Source: Halococcus hamelinensis 100A6 (GTDB lineage Archaea; Halobacteriota; Halobacteria; Halobacteriales; Halococcaceae). From it: a stretch of 64,000 nucleotides of DNA. Location of the stretch: assembly GCF_000336675.1 (NCBI RefSeq), contig NZ_AOMB01000005.1, forward strand, positions 88,374 through 152,373, read 5' to 3'. Below are positions 1-9,178 of the stretch, piece after piece; within the stretch, counting starts at the first letter, position 1; each line of letters starts with the position of its first letter. The notes below the pieces were generated by a model. The model made no database searches, was not told where the DNA came from, and was given only the letters and a program-made list of their open reading frames with translations. The position numbers and the translations under genes are program-made.

Positions 1-393
1 GAGACCGAAACGACCGTCGAGTTCGTCGACGGCGCGACGGGGATCTTCGAGGCCGCACGCGAGACGTGGGACGAGGCCCGTCGGGAGGGGCAGGCGATGA
101 ACTCCCGAGTGACCAGGGACACCGACGGCGAACCGAACGGGGTGGTCTACACCTTCGCGAAACAGTCGGGCGAACGCGACCTCTTCGCCGAGTTTCGGGA
201 CGGCATCACCCCGCTCGAACCGCTCGTCGACCGGCTCGCGGAGGGTGCGGAGCCGCCGTTCGCGGGCTTCGTCATCCGGCCGGCGGACGAACCGTTCGTC
301 CTCGTCGCGCTCGCGATCGACCGGGCGGGGCCGCTCGCCGAGACCATCCGCGAGACCTACGCCGGGGCCGCCCGAACGACGCACGGTTTATAG
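1..393 (+). CDS. Hypothetical protein, 3' part (start outside window)
   Basis: The reading frame is open from the first base and ends at TAA 391-393, so the gene starts upstream. About 130 residues are visible. They are acidic, with no membrane segment, no cysteine and no motif I recognise. The ATG at 97 is internal to this frame and need not be a start, because codons 1-32 have the same acidic, GC3-rich composition. The next gene follows after 23 nt, so the two may be co-transcribed. Function is unknown. Confidence 0.6.
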   Translation, partial: ETETTVEFVDGATGIFEAARETWDEARREGQAMNSRVTRDTDGEPNGVVYTFAKQSGERDLFAEFRDGITPLEPLVDRLAEGAEPPFAGFVIRPADEPFVLVALAIDRAGPLAETIRETYAGAARTTHGL

Positions 394-416
394 GACGGGC
401 CGGTGAAGGGCGCGGT

Positions 417-710
417 ATGCTCGACGAGGCAGACCGCACGGACCTGGAGAACGTTCGGCTGCGGCTCCGCGTGCTGAGCGGGATGCACAAGCTCGACGCG
501 ATCGAACACGCCGACGACCTCACCGACCGCGAAGCGGCCGAGCGGGAGGGGAAAAGCGTCGCCTACGGCAAGGCCGCCGACCACATCGCGGCGGTGCTCG
601 ACGGCGAGTACGAACAAGCCGGGATCAACGACCTCGTCTCCGAACTCCCCGCCGACTGGAGCCTCAACCTCCTCCGCTACGCCGCCTACAGCGAACGCAC
701 GGACGACTGA
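417..710 (+). CDS. Hypothetical protein (97 aa)
   Basis: A small soluble, mostly helical acidic protein starting at ATG 417. The frame is open further upstream (to about 66), but that stretch overlaps the preceding gene and reads as arginine-rich out-of-frame sequence, so I chose the internal ATG. It has no cysteines and no membrane segment. It looks like a haloarchaeal protein of unknown function; I do not recognise a family. Confidence 0.6.
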   Translation: MLDEADRTDLENVRLRLRVLSGMHKLDAIEHADDLTDREAAEREGKSVAYGKAADHIAAVLDGEYEQAGINDLVSELPADWSLNLLRYAAYSERTDD

Positions 711-787
711 GGGCGGGAAGGACTACGGTCGGAAAATTCGCGGTCGAAATGGATAGTGTTATTTGAGGTTTGGGTGTGGAAATTTAT

Positions 788-1657
788 ATGGGTACGATCT
801 CCGCGGTTTCGAGCGCCGGTGCGGCACTGCGTCGGAATCCTATCATCTTCGCGGCGATGGTCGTCGTCGTGGGAGTCAGCTTACTCTCGACCGTCGTCCA
901 GTTCCTCCCCATAGCAAACGACCCCCTCGTTTCCAGCCTGCTCAGCATGGCCATCTCGCTCGTCGTCACGGTGTTCGTCTACCCGTTCGTCGAAGGCGGG
1001 ATCATCGGGATGGCGCACGAGGGCGTGGTCGGCCGCACGGGCTTCGGGACGTTCCTCAGTGAAGGCCGTGAGAACTACGTCGGGCTCCTGCTCGCGAACA
1101 TACTGCTGTTCGCGATTTTCATCGCGACCGGCATCGTCTACCTCATCGTCTCGGTCGTGATCGCGCTCGTCGCCGGGTTCGCGGTGGGTGGCGGGGGCGG
1201 CGGCGGGTTCGCGGGCGGTGTGGGGCTCGGCGCGGGGCTCGTCTTCACCGGCATCTCGGCGCTCCTCATCATCGGACTCCTGCTGGTGCCGTTCTTCCTC
1301 CAGTTCTACCAGGCGGCGATCGTCGTCGACGACGCCGGCGTCACGGACTCGTTCCGGCGGAGCGCGGGGCTGGTTCGAGCGAACTTCGCGAAGACCCTCG
1401 GCTACAACGTCATCGCCCTGCTCGTCAACCTCGTTTCCGTCATCCCGATCCTCTACTACGTCGTTACCCAAGTGTCCGTCTCGGACGCGCCGGCGAACGC
1501 CGCCGCGAACGGATTCCTCGGAACGTCGCCGTCCGGCGGACTCGTGTTCTTCGTCGCCTGGGGCGTACTGTCGTTCTTGATCGGTGCGTTCCTGCGAACC
1601 TACTACGTGGCTTACTACACGGATAGAACCGAGGGACGACCCGAACCCACCGCCTGA
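788..1657 (+). CDS. Polytopic membrane protein with a glycine-run loop
   Basis: Starts at ATG 788; a TTG 18 nt upstream is less likely. The 289-residue product has about six hydrophobic segments. An uninterrupted glycine run of seven residues lies near residue 140, between the central segments. The last third contains a charged stretch (DSFRRSAGLVRANFAKTLGYN) typical of haloarchaeal DUF-type membrane proteins related to the glycerophosphodiesterase membrane-domain fold. No catalytic motif is visible. It is a single gene, convergent with aconitase. Function unknown. Confidence 0.7.
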   Translation: MGTISAVSSAGAALRRNPIIFAAMVVVVGVSLLSTVVQFLPIANDPLVSSLLSMAISLVVTVFVYPFVEGGIIGMAHEGVVGRTGFGTFLSEGRENYVGLLLANILLFAIFIATGIVYLIVSVVIALVAGFAVGGGGGGGFAGGVGLGAGLVFTGISALLIIGLLLVPFFLQFYQAAIVVDDAGVTDSFRRSAGLVRANFAKTLGYNVIALLVNLVSVIPILYYVVTQVSVSDAPANAAANGFLGTSPSGGLVFFVAWGVLSFLIGAFLRTYYVAYYTDRTEGRPEPTA

Positions 1658-1808
1658 ACCACGAACGCACCGGTCGGTGAGCGAGGTCGACGCGAACCGG
1701 ACGGCGAACCGTCGACGTGTAGGTCACGAGACGTTCTCTCAGGGCTGTCTCGATTCGAGTGCCAGCGGTACCGCGGTTCGCTAAAAAATTCGAAGTTCGG
1801 GTAGCCGG

Positions 1809-3770
1809 TCAGTCGTCGGCGGGGGCCGCGCCCGAGCTCCCTTCCTGCTGGGCCTTCGTGTGGGGCAGCTTGCCGCCGTCGGCGAGGATCTCGCGCTCGC
1901 GTTCGGAGGCCTTGAGGGTGCCCGTCGCTTCCCAGTCGTCGTTCACGCGGATCGTGAACTCGGTCTCGCCGGAGCGGACGGCCTCGTCGACGTCGTCGAC
2001 GATCTCGATGTCGTCGCCCTGGTCGATCTTCCCGTAGGTGTCCTCGTCGATCTCCAGCGGCAGGAGCCCGAAGTTGAAGAGGTTCGCCTTGTGGATCCGG
2101 GCGAAGCTCTGGGCGAGGACGCCCTCGACGCCGAGGTACATCGGACAGAGCGCCGCGTGCTCGCGCGAGGAGCCCTGGCCGTAGTTCTCGCCGGCCACGA
2201 GGAAGCCACCGTCGGAATCCAGTGCGCGCTGGGCGAACTCCTCGTCGACCCGCGAGAGGGTGAACTCCGAGAGCTTCGGGATGTTCGACCGGTACATCAG
2301 GATGTCCTGGGTCGCGGGGATGATGTGGTCGGTCGTGATGTTGTCGTCCATCTTGAGGAGCGCCGGTCCGCCGAGATGGGATTCGAGCGGGTCCTTCAGG
2401 GGCACGTCGCCGATGTTCGGGCCCTTCACGAGGCCGTCGTCGACCGCGTTGTCGGGGGCGATGAGGTCGGCGGTCGAGCCGTCGTAGACGTCCGCCATCT
2501 CGAAGCCGGGGTCCTCGACGTCGTCGAGGTCGCGCGGGTCGGTGATCTCGCCGGTGAGCGCCGCCGCGGTGGCGACCTCGGGCGAGCAGAGGTAGACCGA
2601 GTCGTCCTCGATACCCGAGCGGCCCTCGAAGTTCCGGTTGAACGTCCGGAGGCTCACCGAGTCGGAGGCGGGGACGTGACCGATGCCGATGCAGGCCCCA
2701 CACGTCGCCTCGGAGAAGTTGACGCCGGCCGCCATCAGTTCGGCGCTCCAGCCCTCACGGGCGAGGAGCTCCGAGGACTGCTTCGAACCGGGCGCGATGA
2801 TCATGTCGGTGCGCTTGTCGATCTCGCGGCCTTCGAGCATCTTCGCCGCAGGCAGGATGTCCTCGTAGGCACCGTTGGTACAGGAGCCGATCATGACCTG
2901 GTCGACGTCCGTCCCGGCGACTTCACTGACGGGGACGACGTTGTCGGGCATCGACGGCGTGGCGATCAGGGGTTCGAGGTCGTCGAGGTCCACGACGATC
3001 TCGTCGGCGTACTCGGCGTCGTCGTCCGCCGAGAGGTCGACGTACTCGTCCTCGCGTTCGAGCCGCGAGAGGAACTCCTTGGTGTTGTCGTCGGTCGGGA
3101 AGATCGAGGTGGTCGCGCCGAGCTCGGTCCCCATGTTGGTGATGGTGGTCCGCTCGGGCACGGAGAGGCTCTCGATGCCGGGGCCGGTGTATTCGAGCAC
3201 CTTGCCGACGCCGCCCTTCACCGAGAGCTCGCCGAGGAGGTGGAGGATGACGTCCTTGGCGGTCGCCCACTCGGGGAGTTCGCCTTCGAGACGGACGCTC
3301 ACGACTTCCGGCATCTCGATGTAGTAGGGACCGCCGCCCATCGCGACGGCGACGTCCAGTCCACCCGAACCGATAGCGAGCTCGCCCATGCCGCCGGGCG
3401 TCGGGGTGTGGCTGTCCGAACCGAGCATCGTCTTGCCGGGTGCGGCGAAGCGTTCCTTGTGGACCTGGTGGCAGATACCGTTGCCCGGGCGCGAGAAGTG
3501 CGCGCCGAACGTGCCCGCCGCCGACCGGAGGAAGCGGTGGTCGTCGGAGTTCTTGAAGTCGAACTGGTAGGTCTGGTGGTCGCAGTACTGTGCCGCGAGT
3601 TCGGTCTGGACCTCGTCGAGGCCGAGCGCCTCGAACTGGAGCCAGACGAGCGTCCCCGTCGTGTCCTGGGTCAGGACCTGGTCGATCTCGATCCCGATCT
3701 CCTCGCCGGTTTCGAGTTCACCTTCGACGAGGTGGTCGGAGAGGATCTTCTCCGTTAGCGTTTTTCCCAT
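1809..3770 (-). CDS. acn: Aconitate hydratase
   Basis: Interconverts citrate and isocitrate in the cytoplasmic TCA cycle. The 653-residue protein has the aconitase layout: N-terminal domains with the SDSHTPTPGGMG signature, the first 4Fe-4S cysteine in GSCTNG, the other two in ATCGACIG, and a C-terminal swivel domain with GENYGQGSSREHAAL. Length fits the short archaeal form. The start at ATG 3768-3770 follows a clear TATA box. Transcribed alone and divergently from the dUTPase gene. Homoaconitase or isopropylmalate isomerase would be shorter or split, so aconitase is the firm call. Confidence 0.95.
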   Translation of the reverse strand: MGKTLTEKILSDHLVEGELETGEEIGIEIDQVLTQDTTGTLVWLQFEALGLDEVQTELAAQYCDHQTYQFDFKNSDDHRFLRSAAGTFGAHFSRPGNGICHQVHKERFAAPGKTMLGSDSHTPTPGGMGELAIGSGGLDVAVAMGGGPYYIEMPEVVSVRLEGELPEWATAKDVILHLLGELSVKGGVGKVLEYTGPGIESLSVPERTTITNMGTELGATTSIFPTDDNTKEFLSRLEREDEYVDLSADDDAEYADEIVVDLDDLEPLIATPSMPDNVVPVSEVAGTDVDQVMIGSCTNGAYEDILPAAKMLEGREIDKRTDMIIAPGSKQSSELLAREGWSAELMAAGVNFSEATCGACIGIGHVPASDSVSLRTFNRNFEGRSGIEDDSVYLCSPEVATAAALTGEITDPRDLDDVEDPGFEMADVYDGSTADLIAPDNAVDDGLVKGPNIGDVPLKDPLESHLGGPALLKMDDNITTDHIIPATQDILMYRSNIPKLSEFTLSRVDEEFAQRALDSDGGFLVAGENYGQGSSREHAALCPMYLGVEGVLAQSFARIHKANLFNFGLLPLEIDEDTYGKIDQGDDIEIVDDVDEAVRSGETEFTIRVNDDWEATGTLKASEREREILADGGKLPHTKAQQEGSSGAAPADD

Positions 3771-3797
3771 AGCACGTACTCATCCGCCACCCATCGG

Positions 3798-3821
3798 TAT
3801 AAATCCCGTGCGTTTCGCACG
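3798..3821 (-). promoter_or_regulatory. acn promoter: TATA box plus adjoining inverted repeat
   Basis: Read on the minus strand, ATTTATA (3798-3804) is a good haloarchaeal TATA box about 30 nt before the acn ATG. Directly upstream of it, over the expected BRE site, lies a perfect inverted repeat: CGTGCG (3807-3812), a 3-nt spacer, CGCACG (3816-3821). Box and repeat are seen; an operator role is inference. Confidence 0.5.
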
Positions 3822-3912
3822 AAAGACCGCCATACATCGCAAGTCTTGCCGCTCCGCTCGCCGCCGACGTCGACTCCGATACGGCTTTGTGTGCGGATAG
3901 AAACGGGGCGAT

Positions 3913-4407
3913 ATGTACAAAAGCGGCGCGTTCGTCGCCGAGCACGTCACGCCCGTCACCGACGAACAGGTCCAACCCAACGGGGTGGACCTCACGCTCG
4001 AAGCCGTCTTCGAACAGCGCGAACCCGGCCGTATCGGCATCGAGGGCAAGGAGGTCGGTGTGCGCCACCGCCGACGTGAACACGTCGTCGAGGGCTTCGG
4101 TGAAAACGACGCCACCGACCCCTACTACCTCCCACCGGGTGGGTACGTCGCCCGTTACACCGAGATCGTCCGGATCCCGGAGGGGCACGTGGGCTTCATC
4201 TATCCCCGGTCGTCGTTGCTGCGCAACTCGTGCATGCTGAACACCGCGGTCTGGGACGCGGGCTACGAGGGCCGCGGGGAGGGGCTGCTCCAGGTCCACC
4301 ACGACATCGAGATCGAACGCGGCGCGCGGGTCGCACAACTGGTACTCTGCGAGGCCGACCACGACGACGTCTACGACGGGAGCTATCAGGGCGAGAACGT
4401 CGAGTGA
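3913..4407 (+). CDS. dut: dUTP diphosphatase of the dCTP deaminase/dUTPase family
   Basis: Hydrolyses dUTP to dUMP and pyrophosphate, keeping uracil out of DNA. The 164-residue protein has the family motifs PRSSLLRNS (about residues 99-107) and NTAVWDAGYEGRGEG (about 112-126), the trimer active-site loops. Haloarchaeal members of this family are usually annotated as dUTPase, but related archaeal enzymes also deaminate dCTP, so bifunctionality is not excluded. Starts at ATG 3913, divergent from acn and convergent with pspA. Confidence 0.85.
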   Translation: MYKSGAFVAEHVTPVTDEQVQPNGVDLTLEAVFEQREPGRIGIEGKEVGVRHRRREHVVEGFGENDATDPYYLPPGGYVARYTEIVRIPEGHVGFIYPRSSLLRNSCMLNTAVWDAGYEGRGEGLLQVHHDIEIERGARVAQLVLCEADHDDVYDGSYQGENVE

Positions 4408-4449
4408 ACGGCGAACGAAGGAGGGTCCGGACGGTCGGCGGCGGGCGGG

Positions 4450-5304
4450 TTAGTTCGAGTCCTCGTTCTGGAGCTCTTCGAGTTCGGCCTCGACCTCGGG
4501 GTCGGCGGGTTCGTCGCCGCCCGCGTTCGAGCTGCCGTCGTCCGTGTCGGTGGTCTCGGCCTCGGCGGTCTCCGTTTCGGTTTCGGTGGAGCTGCTCGAC
4601 GATCCACCCTCACCCATCTCTCCCCGGAGGGTTTCGAGTTCGGCCTCGACCTCGCTGTCGGTGCTGAGCGATTCGAGCTCGCGGTCGATGCTGTCTTGGT
4701 CCGAGAGGGCGTCCTCGAAGGCCCCCGACTCCTCGAGTTCGTCCATCGCTTCGGCGCGGGCCTCCATGTCCTCGGTGCGCTCGTTGGCGCGCTCGATCGA
4801 CCGCCCGACGTCCTCCATCTCGTCGCCCGCCCCGGTCATCGCCTCCGACACCCTGGTGCTCGCCTCGGCGGCCTCGTAGCGCGCCTTCATGGTCTCCTTC
4901 TGGGTCCGGAACTCCTCGATCCGGCCCTGGAGGGTGTTCTTCTTCTCGACCAGCTGGTCCTGGGTTTGTTGGAGGTCCGCGATCTGGCCTTCGAGGTCCT
5001 CGATCTGGGTCATCTTCTGTTTCTTCTTTTCGAGGGCCTGCCGCGCGAGGTCGTCGCGGTCCTGGCGCACCGCCTCCCGGGCCTGCTCGTTGTGCTTGTC
5101 GACGTTCTCCTCCAGACGGCGTTTCTGGATCTCGAGGCGCTTCTTCTGAGTGGTGAGGTCCGCGATCCCGCCTTTCACGTCCTGTAGCTGGTCGCGGAGC
5201 TGTTCGTAGGAGTAATCAAGCGCCTCGCCGGGGTCCTCGGCGTTGTTGAGGATCGCGTTGAGCCGCGACCGGACCACGTACGACGCGCGTGAAAGGATGC
5301 CCAT
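4450..5304 (-). CDS. pspA: PspA/IM30 (Vipp1) family membrane-stress protein
   Basis: Peripheral inner-membrane protein of the ESCRT-III-related PspA family, which stabilises stressed membranes. It begins with an amphipathic stretch (MGILSRASYVVRSRLNAILN) followed by coiled coil over roughly residues 25-190, as in the family. The last 60-70 residues are a Ser/Thr/Glu-rich acidic tail with two related acidic segments (SEVEAELETL near 215 and PEVEAELEEL near 270), longer than in bacterial PspA. No psp regulator lies beside it. Confidence 0.88.
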   Translation of the reverse strand: MGILSRASYVVRSRLNAILNNAEDPGEALDYSYEQLRDQLQDVKGGIADLTTQKKRLEIQKRRLEENVDKHNEQAREAVRQDRDDLARQALEKKKQKMTQIEDLEGQIADLQQTQDQLVEKKNTLQGRIEEFRTQKETMKARYEAAEASTRVSEAMTGAGDEMEDVGRSIERANERTEDMEARAEAMDELEESGAFEDALSDQDSIDRELESLSTDSEVEAELETLRGEMGEGGSSSSSTETETETAEAETTDTDDGSSNAGGDEPADPEVEAELEELQNEDSN

Positions 5305-5359
5305 ACCGGCCCCTAGCGTCCCGCCATCTTAAAACACCGCCCGTTCGCAGACGAGGCCG

Positions 5360-5959
5360 ATGACCGTGGCTATTCCCGGCGGGCGCGACGTCCGCGGAAC
5401 GCTCGACACGCCCGAGGGCACGAACCAGAACGACCGCCTCGACCGGCTCGTCGTGGCGTGCCCGCCCCACCCACAGGACGGCGGCACCCGTTCGGACCAG
5501 CGGCTCACCGCCGTGAGCGACGCGCTTTGTGAGCGGGGAATCGCCTGCCTCCGATTCGACTACGGAGCCTGGGACGAGGGCCGCGGCGAACAGGAGGACG
5601 CCAAAAACGCCGTCGAGTGGGCACGCGAGCGCGCGGGTCAGGTCGGATTGTTCGGGTTCAGTTTCGGCGCGACGATGGCGCTGTGCGCCGCGAGCGATAT
5701 CGAGGGGCTCTGGGGAGTGTGTGCGCTCGCGCCCGACCGGGGCGAGGGGGAGAGCGACGCGGTGGCCGCGCTCGACGGGATCGACTGTCCAGTGACGGTC
5801 CTCTACGCCGAGCGCGATACGACCGCCGACTGGGAGCCCGTCGTCGAGCGCGCCCGCGACCTCGACATCGCTGTCGAGGGACTGTCGGCCGACCACTTCT
5901 TCCTCGGCCAGGCGGGGAAGGTCGCGGTGCGGGTCGTGGCGTTCTTCGAGGAGCGCTGA
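5360..5959 (+). CDS. Alpha/beta hydrolase (dienelactone hydrolase-like)
   Basis: A compact 199-residue alpha/beta hydrolase. The nucleophile elbow GFSFGA lies near residues 97-102, an aspartate follows a strand (YAERDTTADW), and the C-terminal histidine is in SADHFFLGQ. There is no signal peptide, so it acts in the cytoplasm. The substrate cannot be told. Convergent with the downstream ABC permease gene. Confidence 0.8.
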   Translation: MTVAIPGGRDVRGTLDTPEGTNQNDRLDRLVVACPPHPQDGGTRSDQRLTAVSDALCERGIACLRFDYGAWDEGRGEQEDAKNAVEWARERAGQVGLFGFSFGATMALCAASDIEGLWGVCALAPDRGEGESDAVAALDGIDCPVTVLYAERDTTADWEPVVERARDLDIAVEGLSADHFFLGQAGKVAVRVVAFFEER

Positions 5960-5978
5960 ACCGCTCCGGAACGCGCCC

Positions 5979-6767
5979 TCACTCCGTCAGCCCGTAGCCG
6001 CGTTTGAACAGCAGGACGTCGACGACGACCATCACCGCCGCCGCGACGGCGAGCACGACGAGCGAGACCGTCGGGTCGATGTCCGCGGTCCCGAGGAAGC
6101 CATAGCGCAGCCCGTCGACCATGTAGACCATCGGATTGAGGAGCGAGACGGTCTGCCAGATGGGGGGCAGCGCCGAGAGCGGGTAGAAGACCGCCCCGAA
6201 GAACACCAGCGGCCGGATGATGAACTGGTTCATCACCGTGAGGTAGTCGAAGTCCTCCGCCCAGAGACCGCCGAGAACGCCGAAGGCCGCAAAGAGCACC
6301 GTTATCACGAGCACGAAGGCGACGGCGTAGACCGGATGGGTCGTGCTCACCGGCGGCACGCCGGGGTCGAGGTTCGTAAAGACCACCCCGACGAGCGTGA
6401 CGAGCGCCGCGATGACGATCCCGCGGAGCGCGCTCGCCGAGATGTACGAGCCGACCATCTCGACGTACGACAGCGGCGCGGTCTGGACCTCGTGGATGTA
6501 CTTGTTCCAGCGACCGTGGAAGATGGTGAAGGAGGCGTTCTGGAAGGCGTCGCTGGTCGCGCCGAGCACGACGAGTCCAGGCAGGATGAAGAGGATGTAG
6601 GGCGTCCCGCCGGTCGCGTCGATCCGCCCGCCGAGGATCACCCCGAAGACCACGAAGTAGAGCGCGTTGGTGATCACGGGCGGCAGGAACGTGTTCCACG
6701 GTCGCCGGACGTACCGGAGCACCTCGCGCCGGAGCAGGGTTCGCGCGCCCGTCGAGACCACGCTCAC
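5979..6767 (-). CDS. ABC-2 type transporter, permease
   Basis: Membrane half of an ABC exporter: 262 residues with about six membrane segments and the ABC-2 layout of an N-terminal RREVLRYVRRPW helix followed by two sets of three segments. Its start overlaps the stop of the upstream ATPase gene by 4 nt, so the two form one translationally coupled unit. Substrate unknown; similar pairs export drugs, lipids or polysaccharide. Confidence 0.88.
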   Translation of the reverse strand: MSVVSTGARTLLRREVLRYVRRPWNTFLPPVITNALYFVVFGVILGGRIDATGGTPYILFILPGLVVLGATSDAFQNASFTIFHGRWNKYIHEVQTAPLSYVEMVGSYISASALRGIVIAALVTLVGVVFTNLDPGVPPVSTTHPVYAVAFVLVITVLFAAFGVLGGLWAEDFDYLTVMNQFIIRPLVFFGAVFYPLSALPPIWQTVSLLNPMVYMVDGLRYGFLGTADIDPTVSLVVLAVAAAVMVVVDVLLFKRGYGLTE

Positions 6768-7756
6768 AGCGAGGCCTCCGGCGCGGCGGCCTCGGTGTCC
6801 CGCTCGGAGTCGTCGGGATCGCCGTTCGCCGTCTCCTCGTCGTCGTGGCCCGTCAGCGAGATGAACACCTCTTCGAGCGAGGTCCGCGAGATATCGACGT
6901 CGACCACGGTGTGGCCCTGGCGGTCGAGGTCCCGGACGAGTTCTGGGGTGACTTCGCCGCCCGAGGCCGCCGAGACGGTGAGGAGGTCGCCGTCGAGGCC
7001 GACGTCGGTGACGCGGTCGTCCGTGACGGTCGGGGTCGAGGCCGGCGGGTCGCGGAGCCGGAGCCGGACGGTGTCGTCGCCCTTCGCCATGAGTTCGGCC
7101 GGGCTCGCGACCGTGACTTTCTGGCCCTCGTCCATGATGGCGACCTCGTCACAGAGCTGTTCGGCCTCCTCGATGTAGTGGGTCGTCAGGAGCACAGTCA
7201 ATCCGTCCTCGTTGAGGTCGGTGATGATCTCCCAGAGGTCGTGGCGGAGTTCGACGTCGACGCCGGCGGTGGGTTCGTCGAGGATCAGGAGGTCGGGCTC
7301 GGAGACCAGCGCGCGGGCGAGCATGAACCGACGCTTCATCCCGCCGGAGAGCCAGTCGAACCGTGAGTCGCGCTTGTCGTAGATGCCCACCGTTTTGAGC
7401 GCCTCGTCGGCGCGGCGGCGGGCTTCCTCGCCGTTGATGCCGTGGTAGCCCGCCTGGTGGAGCAGGACTTCGCGAACCGGGAAGAACCGGTCGACGTTGA
7501 ACTCCTGGGGTGCGAGCCCGATCCGCGAGCGCACCTCGCGGTAGTCGGCCTCGACGTCGTTGCCGAACACCAGCGCCTCGCCGCCGGATTTCGAGACCAG
7601 CCCGACGAGGATGTTGATGAAGGTGGTCTTGCCCGCGCCGTTCGGCCCGAGCAGCCCGAAGAACTCGCCCTGCTCGATGTCGAGCGAGAGGCCGTCGAGC
7701 GCCTGCACGTCGCCGTAGTTCTTCGTGAGATCGGTCGTCGAGATGGCAGATGGCAC
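6764..7756 (-). CDS. ABC transporter ATP-binding protein (DrrA/NatA type)
   Basis: ATPase partner of the ABC-2 permease. The 330-residue protein shows Walker A GPNGAGKTT, signature LSGGMKRR, Walker B LLILDEPTAG and switch histidine TTHYIEEAEQ. After the ATPase core (about residue 225) comes a 100-residue C-terminal domain as in DrrA-type exporters, ending in an acidic tail. First gene of the pair, and divergent from the MFS gene. Confidence 0.92.
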   Translation of the reverse strand: MPSAISTTDLTKNYGDVQALDGLSLDIEQGEFFGLLGPNGAGKTTFINILVGLVSKSGGEALVFGNDVEADYREVRSRIGLAPQEFNVDRFFPVREVLLHQAGYHGINGEEARRRADEALKTVGIYDKRDSRFDWLSGGMKRRFMLARALVSEPDLLILDEPTAGVDVELRHDLWEIITDLNEDGLTVLLTTHYIEEAEQLCDEVAIMDEGQKVTVASPAELMAKGDDTVRLRLRDPPASTPTVTDDRVTDVGLDGDLLTVSAASGGEVTPELVRDLDRQGHTVVDVDISRTSLEEVFISLTGHDDEETANGDPDDSERDTEAAAPEASL

Positions 7757-7875
7757 TACGCGAACGGAGGCGTGGGAGTCGATTAAGGGTGTTGACCACG
7801 GCGAATCGAACCGGGCACAGACCGAGACAAACGAAAAGCGAAACGCGCTTTTCCGGGCTTGGGTAACGGGACGGA

Positions 7876-9135
7876 GTGTCCGCCTCCACCGAACGTCGAA
7901 GCCAGTTTCTCGCGCTCTATCTCGTTCGGTTCGCGGGGCGCTTTGGCTACTCGACGCTCATCGTTCTCCTCCCCTACTACGTCAACCGGCTCCACGCCTC
8001 CGGGCTGACGACCGGGCTGTTCTACTCGGGCTTCACCGCCGCCCAGTTCCTCGCGGTCGTGCCGCTGGCGTGGGCGGGCGACCGCTACGACAAACGCGTC
8101 GTGCTGGGTGGCTGTCTCGCCGTCGGGGCCGTCGTCTACGCGCTCTTCACGCAGGTCGTCTCGCCGGCGACCCTCGTCGGCATCCGCGCGCTCCAAGGCA
8201 TCGTGGTGGTCGGGATCGGCCTCCTGACGCTGGCGTTCGTCGGCGAACTCGCCAGCAAGGAGACCCGCGCGAACGTCATCGGGAAGTCCAACGCCGCGCG
8301 CTTCGCCGCCGCCATCGCGGGGAGTCTCACCGCCGGCGTGGTCTACCAGCATTCGGGCTTCGCGTTCGTCTTCTGGCCCCTCGTCGGGCTCTACGTCCTC
8401 ACCTTCCTCGCGGTCGTCTTCGTGCTCGAATCCGACGAGACCACCATCCGCGGGATCCCCTTCACCGGCCTCGCGTTCAACCGCCGCATCCGCACCCTCA
8501 GCGTCTTCCGGGCGCAGTACTCGGTCGCCGTCACCCTCGTCCGGACGTGGGTGCCACTGTTCGCGGGCGTGGTCGCCGCCCGCGGCGGCCTGGAAATGGT
8601 CCCGATCGCCGTCACACTGGTCATCACCGCCGAGAAGCTCGCGAACCTCGTGCTCCAACCGACGATCGGGTCGCTCTCGGATCGATATGGACGGGCGCTG
8701 TTCGTCTTCGTCGGCGGCGGTACGTATGGGATCGTCGCGCTCGCCGTACCCTTCACCCCGGCCGTCGGGACGGCGCTCGGCCTCCCCGATGCGATCCCCG
8801 CGGTCGGCTACGTCTCGGCCGCGTTCGTGCCCCTTCTGGTACTCAACGCCCTGCTCGGCGTCACCGAGGCATTCCGCGAACCAGCGAGCATGGCGCTGTT
8901 CGCCGACGAGGGTAGCGACGACGACGAGAGCGGCGTGGCCGCGAGCTTCGGCATCCGCGACCTCGTCTGGCGACCCGGGAGCCTCGTCGCACCCGTCGTC
9001 GGCGGCTGGCTCATGAGCTCGGTCGGGATGGCGTGGGTGTTCTACCTCGGCGGGCTGGTCGCCGTCAGCGGCTCCCTCAGCTTCCTGTTCGCCCTCGTGC
9101 GCGCCCACGGCCGCGGCGCGCTCACCGAGTGGTAG
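7876..9135 (+). CDS. Major facilitator superfamily transporter
   Basis: A 419-residue carrier with about 12 hydrophobic segments and the MFS loop motif (WAGDRYDKRVVLGG after segment 2, SDRYGRALFVF in the second half). The start is GTG 7876, the first start codon in frame that keeps the charged N-terminus (STERRSQF) ahead of segment 1. An acidic loop (DEGSDDDESGV) lies near residue 340. Neighbours give no substrate. Confidence 0.87.
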   Translation: MSASTERRSQFLALYLVRFAGRFGYSTLIVLLPYYVNRLHASGLTTGLFYSGFTAAQFLAVVPLAWAGDRYDKRVVLGGCLAVGAVVYALFTQVVSPATLVGIRALQGIVVVGIGLLTLAFVGELASKETRANVIGKSNAARFAAAIAGSLTAGVVYQHSGFAFVFWPLVGLYVLTFLAVVFVLESDETTIRGIPFTGLAFNRRIRTLSVFRAQYSVAVTLVRTWVPLFAGVVAARGGLEMVPIAVTLVITAEKLANLVLQPTIGSLSDRYGRALFVFVGGGTYGIVALAVPFTPAVGTALGLPDAIPAVGYVSAAFVPLLVLNALLGVTEAFREPASMALFADEGSDDDESGVAASFGIRDLVWRPGSLVAPVVGGWLMSSVGMAWVFYLGGLVAVSGSLSFLFALVRAHGRGALTEW

Positions 9136-9178
9136 CCATCCCGATAGCACATCGGAATCGACCTCGGTGGACCGGGGC

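Noticed and set aside
1860-3758. A 632-codon open frame opposite aconitase
   Set aside because: It is the antisense of a well-conserved gene; long antisense frames are expected in GC-rich DNA with this codon use, and its sequence is low-complexity Arg/Val/Asp without motifs.
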